64,000 nt of DNA, taken from contig NC_135251.1 in NCBI RefSeq assembly GCF_964204865.1, positions 22,134,001-22,198,000 of the forward strand, given 5' to 3'. This DNA is from Styela clava (taxonomy: Eukaryota > Chordata > Ascidiacea > Stolidobranchia > Styelidae). Within the stretch, counting starts at the first letter, position 1; each line of letters begins with the position of its first letter. Of this stretch, positions 55,854 through 64,000 are shown one piece after another. Made by a program: the position numbers and the translations under genes. A model generated the notes under the pieces. The model was not told the DNA's origin. It was given only the letters and a program-made list of their open reading frames with translations, and did no database searches.

Positions 55854-56340
55854 TCACCATCCATCTCTAAAAGTTCCATCAATCTTTTGTCACAAGTGCT
55901 TCCCTCGTCTAAGAAAAAGTATATTACAATTTCTTTACCATGAGGTGAGGATACTTTCACTGGAACTATATTCAGGTAAACTCCAGCTGAATTTCTGGTA
56001 TAATTCGTTAAGTTTGACCCCGATGTAGCAGTTTGAGTAGCAGTAACTTGTACTTTGCTCTTTTCGCTTAGTATCTGCAATATTTCGATGAAGCATTCCA
56101 TGATGTCTGCCACCACATCCTCTCTCAGTACATGCAGGATTCTTTCGACATTGCCGTGCCGTATGACAAATATACAAACAGTTTTTACAAATATGGAATT
56201 CACGAATTGTAGCCTCGTGTTCACTTGCAGACTCCTTTTCAAATTCTGGACAATGAATAAGAAGATGATCTTTCGAACAGACAACACATCTGTATCTATT
56301 TCTCACAAATGTACCTTTTCTCTCGGTAGATTGTTCATGT
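55838..56340 (-). pseudogene. BEL/Pao gag zinc knuckles and protease start
   Basis: Minus-strand reading gives a CCHC-type knuckle (CVVCSKDHLLIHC) and then a second Cys/His cluster ending GCGGRHHGMLH, the paired knuckle arrangement of BEL/Pao Gag. After a frame change near 56050-56100 comes the aspartic protease entry with FLDEGST. The frame is then cut at about 55845 by the dispersed-repeat-bordered insertion. The upstream side is cut by the foldback element at 56347. Confidence 0.8.
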
Positions 56341-56347
56341 TTGCTAT
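56341..56347. repeat. 7-bp target duplication, left
   Basis: ttgctat, repeated at 62830-62836. Confidence 0.8.
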
Positions 56348-57722
56348 ATTAGTATATGATGTTGCCCAGAATTGGTAAATTACTCCACAATACTCCACAA
56401 ATACTCCACAATACTCCACAAATACTCCACAAATACTCCACAATACTCCACAATGCTCTTACTCCACATTGCTCCACATTCACATTGCTCTACATGGACA
56501 GGACATGTTTACTTTTTCGGAAAGGTATTAGAGTATTCGCTAGAGGGGTCAGGGGTGTTTCTCTCTCTCTCGATAAGACCTTGACATGAGAATTGGGAGA
56601 GAGAAAAATAGCGCTATTGTTTAATTTTCGCGCTTTAATTGATAAGACTTCGAGGAATTGGTAGAGAGAAAAATCGCGCTATTGTTTAATTTTCGCCCTT
56701 TAATTGATAAGACTTCGTCAAACTGGGGAGAGAGAAAAATCGCGTTATTGTTTTAACGGGGTGGAATCGCTTGTGTAATTGATAAGACTTCGGCGAACTG
56801 GGGAAAGAGAAAAATCACGTTATTACTTTATGGGGGTGCAATTAATCGTATTTTCGCTCTCTTGATCGATAAGACCTCAGCGTGATGAAGTGAGTTACCG
56901 TGAATAATTAGATAATAAAACTGCGTGAGAAGATCTGCGCAATCGTTTTGTTTAAATGGAATAGTGTCTTATTATAAACGAAGAAAGAGTTTGTTGAAAC
57001 TTGATCAATGCGAGAAAAACATCATGATTGCTTGACTATGATAAACTGTTTACTTTGAAATATTCTGACGCTTATGAAGAAAATATCAGCTATGTTTGTA
57101 AGTGAATCTGCGCAATTGTTTTCTTTTAATGGCTTGTGCCGTAAACAACAAGACTTGCTGTGTAGCGCTGTTACACTGTTTGTTTTTATAAAGAATGTAA
57201 AAGAGAGAAAAATTATTTACAGAAAAATCTAGTTATTTTTACAATTAAACAAAATCGGAAATATATCACTCCGTGAATTTATAGGAAAATTAACTAAACA
57301 GTGGTGATACAGTAAAATGAAACGAAACCCTAAACAAAGGAATGAAATATGAAATGCGAGTGGGATTGCTGAAATTTTGACGATGAATTTTATCCGGGTA
57401 TTTGTTAACGTATGCTTTTTTACTAAATATCTCATTAAATATGATGAAATAGATTCAGCGTGACAAGTAAACCCCCCATCTGGTGCTTATTTTATTGGAA
57501 TATTGTTGCGATTATGAATAAAAAGTCGGTTGGGTTTTTAAGGTTTGCAGCTTTAATAACAAAACTAACGCAGTATCCACCATTTCGTGTAGTATCAGAC
57601 CACATAATTTATTTTATACCACTGGTCGTACTATACGGGGCGGCTTTGTAGTTTTAACATATTGAGACTGTTGTGTGAAAGGTTTCTCAGAAATGAAGGA
57701 AGTGTTTTATGCTTTGGCGTCA
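56348..57722. repeat. Left terminal inverted repeat of the foldback element
   Basis: From outside in: about nine copies of tactccacaa-like 10-11-mers (56381-56460), about 4.5 copies of a 66-86-bp repeat starting gataagac(t/c)t and containing gagagaaaaatcgcg (56570-56885), then unique sequence including a 63-codon open frame (57460-57651) mirrored in the right arm. Similarity to the right arm stops after gctttggcgt at about 57722. Confidence 0.85.
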
Positions 57723-58199
57723 GTGAAAATTTATGATCAACTCCGGGTGCAGTTCGAAATAAAATTCTGGTTCCGACTGTGGGAAAAAAATGTCAACTAT
57801 GACTCTGTGTTTTGAAAAAATCGATTTCAACTTTTGGCCGAAAAATATTAGTGTATGCATAACTATTAAGAACGCTCAGTAAAAGTAATGATTTTGCAGT
57901 CTTAATCAGAAGTTATACATGATAATCTTCATCGATGCTCTGCAATTTTGACTCCAGATAGTTTAAAAAATAAGACTGCGGCTCCATTGAAAACATGTTA
58001 AACTTCAAATAGCCCGGATTAAAACAAAAACTGAATTCACTGAAGTTGTAGATTTGTACCCTCTTTATCATTTATTAATTAAATATTTAATCTTTTTAAA
58101 CCCCACACATACTTTAAAACATTACCATGATATTAAAAATAATGTGACATAAAAGTAAAGGCGTAGATGTATTCCTAAAACACATTTATTAATATTCAA

Positions 58200-59130
58200 T
58201 ATTATTATTCATAATTATTTTACTTTGTAGAAATAACGTACGAGTATTAATTCTATGAAAAGTATTATTAGGCTCAAATAATCGTACATTACAACAGAAA
58301 CATTTGAAACATTTCTATTACTCCGAGATCAGGTTCAGGTTGTGCGCCATCTTGGTGCGCATACTTCAAGAGGTCCGACTGATAAATTGCCTACATATTC
58401 AACATTTTATTATCATAAAAAAGTTTATTGTAAAAGCTTTTTGGCAATGTATGCTTATTTTACTTTACAGAAATAACGTGCTGGTATTCATTCTATAAAA
58501 ATATTATCAACCGTAAATAATCATACATTACAACAGAAACATTCGAAGTATTTCTATTACTCCGAGATATTAACTGATAAATTACCTACATGTTTAGCAT
58601 TTTACATTTTGTTATCATAAAAAAAAGTTTATTATGAAAGCTTTTTAGCAATGTATAATTATTTTACTTTACAGATATAACGTGCGAGCATTCATTCTAT
58701 GAAAAATAATATTAATAATCATACACTACAACAGAAACATTTGAAATATTTCCATTACTCCGAAATATTAACTGATAAATTGCCTACACTTTCAGCATTT
58801 TACATTTTTTTTTATCATCAAAAGTTTATTTGAAATCATTTAGTAATTCATAATCATTTTACTTTACAGAAATAACGTGCGAATATACATTTGATAAAAT
58901 ATAATATTAATCGTAAGTAATCATACATTAAAACAGAAACATTTGAAATATTTCCATTACACCGAGATATTGACTGCACTTTCAGCATTTTACATTTTTT
59001 TATCACAAAAAGTTTATTTGAAATCATTTAGTCATTTTACTAATAACGTGCGAATATACATTTGATAAAAAATAATATTAATCGTAAATAATCATACATT
59101 ACAACAACCGAGTAATTAACTGATAAACAT
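58200..59130 (+). repeat. Tandem repeat array, about 5 units
   Basis: Units shrink from about 240 to 150 bp. Each has attttactttacagaaataa (variable), cgtgcga, aataatcatacattacaaca, gaaacatttgaaatattt and cagcattttacatttttt. Unit starts are near 58206, 58455, 58660, 58855 and 59035. The first unit carries an extra GC-richer insert (about 58326-58378). Confidence 0.8.
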
Positions 59131-60375
59131 ATATCAAAAATGCATTTCAATATGAAGCAACAATGACATTATGAATTAAATATCAATACAATGTCATATT
59201 GACTCAAAAATAAAGCTACGTGATAAATAATCGATCTACATTGAAAATTCAAAATTTAGAACTACGCACTTGGGCGGCATGAATCAAAACCCGTTACAAA
59301 TTTTTAATCATCCAATCTTTCATGTATATTAAATTTAATTTTAAAATAGTTGAGAAATGTTCTCGGACAACGATAAAGGCCTTATACTACAATATAAATA
59401 ACAGTATCTTCTATATTTAGAATTACGATTTTAAAGTGTTTACCATGAACTGATTTTATTTTACTTTTCAATGATGTTTACTGAAAGCAACCGTATTTGT
59501 TACCGCAACAAGTTGAAAAATCCAATTTTATTATGCGGAGATGAAACGTATAAAATTAGTTGTTTTACATTCACCTAAATTGGGTAAAATGTTATCAGTA
59601 ATCTAATCTGAGCATAATACCAAAATATTAAACATCTCAACCTCATTCCGATTTGATCTTCTTTATTGAATTACCGATAGATGGTAAACGCGTTACAATG
59701 TCTTTTTAAAAACAACGCTACACACAACTTCACGAAATTATAAAATTAAGTTTATTATAACAGAATAATCTTCAATGCACTGCAACAATATGTTTGAACA
59801 TAAACGCTGAAATTCCCTTATAAAGTTCATAAACGATGCCATGAGCAATTTCATCAAAATTTATCAAAAATGCACTTCAACGTCCAGGCGCGAATACATG
59901 AAATTACGATCATATCTCCTATAAGCGACGTCCCAAATAATCTCGTGGCTCTACATTTTGAACGCAGTTGAGTAATTTTTTATGTACAAACCGTTATGCT
60001 AAATATAAATGATAAAATACCCCCATACCGAGTTTAGAGGCCCGCCATGAACAACTCCGCAACTCCAAGGCAACATGTAATGTGTAGCAACTATACGCTA
60101 CAAAGCAAACGATTTACCTTCATACCGCTTCTTAACACCTCATAAACAACTTCATCAAACTTATAAAAACAAATCAGTAGACAACAATATTTCTCTTCAG
60201 ATATACGAAAGCTGCACCACAAGTCACTTCGAATTTCCAATATGAATTTTCAAAAAGTATTTATATATTTTCCACATTAACATAAAATCTAACAATTTAA
60301 TATTATACCAAAACATTCAAGTAAAACAAAATAATTCAAATTCTTTTTCAATCTTTCAACAATAATTAAATATCC

Positions 60376-60585
60376 TTCATATTTAACGAGATATTTAGTA
60401 AAAAAGCATACGTTAACAAATAACCGGATAAAATTCATCGTCAAAATTTCAGCAATCCCACTCGCATTTCATTTTTATTCCTTTGTTTAAAGTTTATTTT
60501 CATTTTACAGTATCACCACTGTTTAGTTAATTTTCCTATAAATTCACGGATTGATATATTTCCGATTTTGTTTAATCGTTTGTGA
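60376..60585. repeat. Third, internal copy of terminal-repeat sequence
   Basis: About 210 bp in direct orientation to 61751-61955 of the right arm (and inverted to about 57230-57440 of the left). It shares taaccggataaaattcatcg and tatcaccactgtttagttaa, and is more diverged than the two arms are from each other. Confidence 0.8.
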
Positions 60586-61469
60586 CAATGCGAAATCTCT
60601 ACGTAACTTCTCTTTCGTGCATATGAAACAAAATTTAGGAACTGAACAGCTCATACACCGAAACAACTCTATACTCTAAATATCAGAATCCTTCTCACTC
60701 ACATCAAGCTAAGTGCAAAATAATTTCGCAATACTACATTATTGTCACATGATAATCATATTCGTCATCGAATTAATCACGGTTAAATAATCTGAGTTAT
60801 GTTTTAATAAGAAATGATTTAAAAAAAACCAATATGTATATTGTTACGTGTATGTAAGATACTTGAATAAAGTCATGTGTCTCACAATCTGTTTGGAATA
60901 TATCAACTTTCAGGACATATATACATGTGTGTAACCGCCATTTGTTTGTATACATTTTTCATAAATGAAAACAAAATCTTTGTAATTTTTATTATGGCCA
61001 TAGCGGTATTTTAGTATCGTAACATGGTTACACTCATATGCATATTACGTAGCTACATCTCTGCCGAGTGTAATACGGGGCCAAATTAATTCTATCATAA
61101 TCAAATACTAAAATAGAAACAGCTCTGTCAATTTTCAGCAAATCAGTTACGGGCAATACAACTTTCATTCTGGTCGACTAGACAAAATTCAAGCAAAAAA
61201 AGAATCGTTCCAACTGCTTAATCAACATTTTATCTTTACATAAAATTTATACCAATGTATCAAATGTCAGAAGTATTAACAAAATAATTTTATTAGCTCA
61301 TTACTGAGCATTCAATACTTGCCACATTTGAAGATTTGTTAATAAATATGCACACGCTAATAAATTGACGCATGCTGAATTTTTATGGTGTATAATTAGA
61401 TTCCATCGCAAGAATTACCGCAGTTCAACTAACATTTAAACTTTTCTACTTCACTCATTAAAATTAATT

Positions 61470-62829
61470 GCACGCCAAAGCATAAAACATTTTCTTCATT
61501 TCTGAGAAACCTTTCACACAACAGTCTCAATATGTTAAAACTACAAAGCCGCCCCGTATAGTACGACCAGTGGTATAAAATAAATTATGTGGTCTGATAC
61601 TACACGAAATGGTGGATACTGCGTTAGTTTTGTTATTAAAGCTGCAAACCTTAAAAACCCAACCGACTTTTTATTCATAATCGCAACAATATTCCAATAA
61701 AATAAGCACCAGATGGGGGTTTTACTTGTCACGCTGAATCTATTTCATCATATTTAACGAGATATTTGATAAAAAAGCACACGCTAACAAATAACCGGAT
61801 AAAATTCATCGTCAAAATTTCAGCAAATTGCACTCGCATTTCATTTTTTATTCTTTTGTTTAAGGTTTCGTTTCATTTTACTGTATCACCACTGTTTAGT
61901 TAATTTCCCTGTAAATTCACGGAGTGATATATTTCCGATTTCGTTTAATCGTAAAAATAACTAGATTTTTCTGTAAATAATTTTTCTCTCTTTTACATTC
62001 TTTATAAAAACAAACAGTGTAACAGCGCTACACAGCAAGTCTTGTTGTTTACGGCACAAGCCATTAAAAGAAAACGATGGCGCAGATTCATTTACAAACA
62101 TAGCTGATATTTTCTTCATAAGCGTCAGAATATTTCAAAGTAAACAGTTTATCATAGTCAAGCAATCATGATGTTTTTCTCGCATTGATCAAGTTTCAAC
62201 AAACTCTTTCTTCGTTTATAATAAGACACTATTCCATTTAAACAAAACGATTGCGCAGATCTTCTCACGCAGTTTTATTATCTAATTATTCACGGTAACT
62301 CACTTCATCACGCTGAGGTCTTATCGATCAAGAGAGCGGAAATGCACCATAAAGGCTCATAAAGTAATAACGCGATTTTTCTCTTTCCCCAGTTCGCCGA
62401 AGTCTTATCGATTATACAAGCGATTCCACCACCGTTTAAACAACAACGCGACAAGCGATTCCACCCCGTTAAAACAATAACGCGATTTTTCTCTCTCCCA
62501 AATATGACGAAATCAATTAAAGAGCGAAAATTAAACAATAGCGCGATTTTTCTCTCTCCCAATTCCTCGAAGTCTTATCAATTAAAGGGCGAAAATTAAA
62601 CAATAGCGCGATTTTTCTCTCTCCCAATTCTCATGTCAAGGTCTTATCAAGCGAGAGAGAAACACCCCTGACCCCTCTAGCGAATACTCTAATACCTTAC
62701 CGAAAAAGTGAACATGTCCTGTCCATGTAGAGCAATGTGGATGTGGAGTAAGAGCATTGTGGAGTATTGTGGAGTATTTGTGGAGTATTGTGGAGTAATT
62801 TACCAATTCTGGACAACATCATATACTAC
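61470..62829. repeat. Right terminal inverted repeat of the foldback element
   Basis: Mirror of the left arm, with the 63-codon frame on the minus strand (61732-61541) differing at one residue. The gataagac-type repeats lie at about 62310-62660 and fewer tactccacaa copies (about five) at 62754-62806. Confidence 0.85.
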
Positions 62830-62836
62830 TTGCTAT
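62830..62836. repeat. 7-bp target duplication, right
   Basis: ttgctat, the same as 56341-56347. If one copy and the element are removed, the two gag pieces share one reading frame across the joint. Confidence 0.8.
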
Positions 62837-63802
62837 CACCACTTGTTGAATTGGAATTTGCATAAATTCTCTTCTTTTGAGGGTGTTTAGCCTTTTCCCT
62901 CTCTTTATGAGCTCTCATAGTTTTGCCCATTGATGGGCACCCTTTAAAAGATGTTCAAATTATAATTCAATGTTTCTGTTCTCATAATCTGTTGCCTCTT
63001 CTTCCCATTTATTATGGTACTTTAGGGGTAATCTACATGAAAGTTGTGCAATATTGTCGAAATTATTTAGATCTGAATATTGCTTCCAATGCGACAGCGT
63101 TAGGTAACATTCTTCCATTTTATGAGAAAGATCCAGAAGACTATCTCGATCATCTGGTTTCAACATTGGACCATGTACTAACTCTTCCATATAAGTTCTG
63201 GCAATCGACAATGGTCTTCCATAAGCCTCTCTCAAGAGTCTCTTTGCTAAAGTCAATCCTTCTGTAGGCGGATATACAGAACATTGACAAATCAATTCTC
63301 TTGATTTACCTTTGCAAAATTATTGCAAGTAAGTAAGTCTCAGATTGTCATCTGAAATCTTGTTCTCAATATTTATCTTGAAACTATTCATGAATCTTGT
63401 ATATTCTTCATGAGAACCATGAAACCAAAGTAAGTCAGGCTTAGGTAAATCTACCATGTCACGCATTGTAGATGTCATGGTAGCAAGAATAGAGCCAACA
63501 TCTTGTGATTGCATATTTATTATTACCTGACTCACAAAATTGACCTGTCTCGTTTCACCTTGTCTAGGTTGAGATGCTTGATTAACGGGATTCATCTCTT
63601 TCGTAATCACTTTCTGGACCGGATCCAAGGTTAATCTAACTTGTGGCTCTCTAGGAGGCACAATACAATTGGTTTGACCAACTTGAAATGTGTTTACTTC
63701 AGCTTGTGCTTCTTCACATTCGACCAATCGAGCTATCGGTGGTACAGAATTCATTTCTTGAAACTGGACTTCTTCTTTGCGATTAGAGCTTCTTTCCCAC
63801 AC
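62837..63802 (-). pseudogene. BEL/Pao gag (DUF1759-type) fragment
   Basis: Minus-strand frames encode LPKPDLLWFHGSHEEYTRF near the start, then an NLRLTYL segment (near 63330) and, in another frame, a helical stretch with LTLAKRLLREAYGRP and CRLPLKYHNKWEE. This is the conserved core of BEL/Pao Gag. Frame breaks near 63320 and 62960-62930 mean it is not translatable as one piece. Its 3' part is cut by the foldback element. Confidence 0.8.
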
Positions 63803-64000
63803 TTCCGCTCAACACAAGCGGCTTGATGTTCGCGTATAGCTTCTAATCGTCTTATTTCCGTCTCTGATGCTGATTTTATCTCTTCAGCACGCTGCTTCTC
63901 TGACAGCTGCTGAATTTTAATTTTGCAAGTTCCCTGACAGCTATAGCTTCAGTTTTCTTGTAACTGGAACTTGTACTTCTATAACTCGATGCTGCTCTGG
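63803..64000 (-). pseudogene. BEL/Pao gag N-terminal region, continuing beyond the window
   Basis: On the minus strand an Ala/Glu/Lys/Arg-rich coiled-coil-like stretch (QRAEEIKSASETEIRRLEAI) precedes the fragment at 62837-63802, in a different frame. This matches the Glu/Arg-rich leader of BEL/Pao Gag proteins. Confidence 0.55.

Larger units (their letters stand above)
57723..61469. other. AT-rich centre of the foldback element
   Basis: No frame with family motifs. Contains the tandem array at 58200-59130 and a third copy of a terminal-repeat segment at 60376-60585. The rest is AT-rich unique sequence. Confidence 0.6.
56348..62829. mobile_element. 6.48-kb foldback-type transposon
   Basis: Both ends are long inverted repeats (about 56348-57722 and 61470-62829). 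The left end reads attagtatatgatgttg and the right end, reversed, reads gtagtatatgatgttg. It is flanked by exact 7-bp duplications and sits inside the gag frame of the BEL/Pao element. No transposase-like frame exists in the 3.7-kb centre, so it must move, if at all, with enzymes from elsewhere. Long tandem-repeat-bearing ends are typical of Foldback elements; the superfamily is not determined. A 7-bp duplication does not fit the usual hAT, piggyBac or Polinton lengths. Confidence 0.85.

Noticed and set aside
56381-56460. Short regular repeats that could suggest a CRISPR-like array
   Set aside because: The tactccacaa units are contiguous microrepeats without spacers, lie in a transposon end, and the DNA is eukaryotic.
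62308-62562. 84-codon minus-strand frame with repeated IDKTSA
   Set aside because: It is a translation of the tandem repeats in the foldback right arm.
56348-62829. Polinton/Maverick identity for the large inverted-repeat element
   Set aside because: Polintons have 6-bp duplications, AG termini and many viral-type genes. Here the duplication is 7 bp, the ends differ and the centre has no genes.

Overview
The window is AT-rich, intron-containing animal DNA. It is crowded with hAT-like cut-and-paste transposons, MITEs, a tRNA-derived SINE, a BEL/Pao LTR retrotransposon and one very large foldback element. Secreted sushi (CCP) repeat proteins built from phase 1-1 exons, plus this repeat content, fit a marine invertebrate. 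An ascidian tunicate is my best guess, but it rests on general resemblance only.

About 0.1-41.7 kb is a rearranged sushi-repeat locus. The main gene (R) lies on the minus strand. A signal-peptide exon (38979-38895) is followed by a sushi exon of type C (38083-37892) and then eight consecutive pairs of sushi exons A and B, down to 12781. All 18 exons are open, keep the same splice phase, and together encode about 1,190 residues with 17 sushi domains. The pairs sit on eight direct tandem units of about 2.5-3.8 kb. One duplication breakpoint lies inside a 1.2-kb hAT element in the C-A intron, so each later unit carries the same 0.65-kb stump of that hAT. Units 7 and 8 are almost identical and share a 0.7-kb hAT insertion, so amplification is recent at the 5' end of the gene. 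Two partial plus-strand relatives lie to the left. L1 (773-3596) has exons C, A and a broken B, and its signal exon is not visible; a retroelement end abuts it. L2 (9605-10639) has only signal exon and exon C, then joins tail-to-tail with the inverted 3' flank of R. The 5' flanks of L2 (5.94-9.6 kb) and R (39.0-41.66 kb) are inverted copies, with insertions present on one side only. A more diverged fragment of the same upstream region occurs at about 41.87-42.2 kb.

At 43.4-44.2 kb is an intronless, 5'-truncated SLC26-type anion transporter piece with an in-frame stop. From 48853 down to 44537 (minus strand) I can assemble a complete ten-exon gene for a kynurenine/alpha-aminoadipate aminotransferase (AADAT/KAT II type, 416 residues). 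All splice phases are consistent and the catalytic lysine motif is present.

From 49 to 64 kb the DNA is mostly repeats: a SINE, a perfectly bounded hAT MITE, three covarying hairpins upstream of an unidentified 213-residue frame, and a minus-strand BEL/Pao element. The BEL/Pao element is interrupted twice. One interruption, in its protease region, is associated with a dispersed repeat family. The other is a 6.48-kb foldback element (56348-62829) with about 1.37-kb terminal inverted repeats and a 7-bp target duplication that splits the gag frame.
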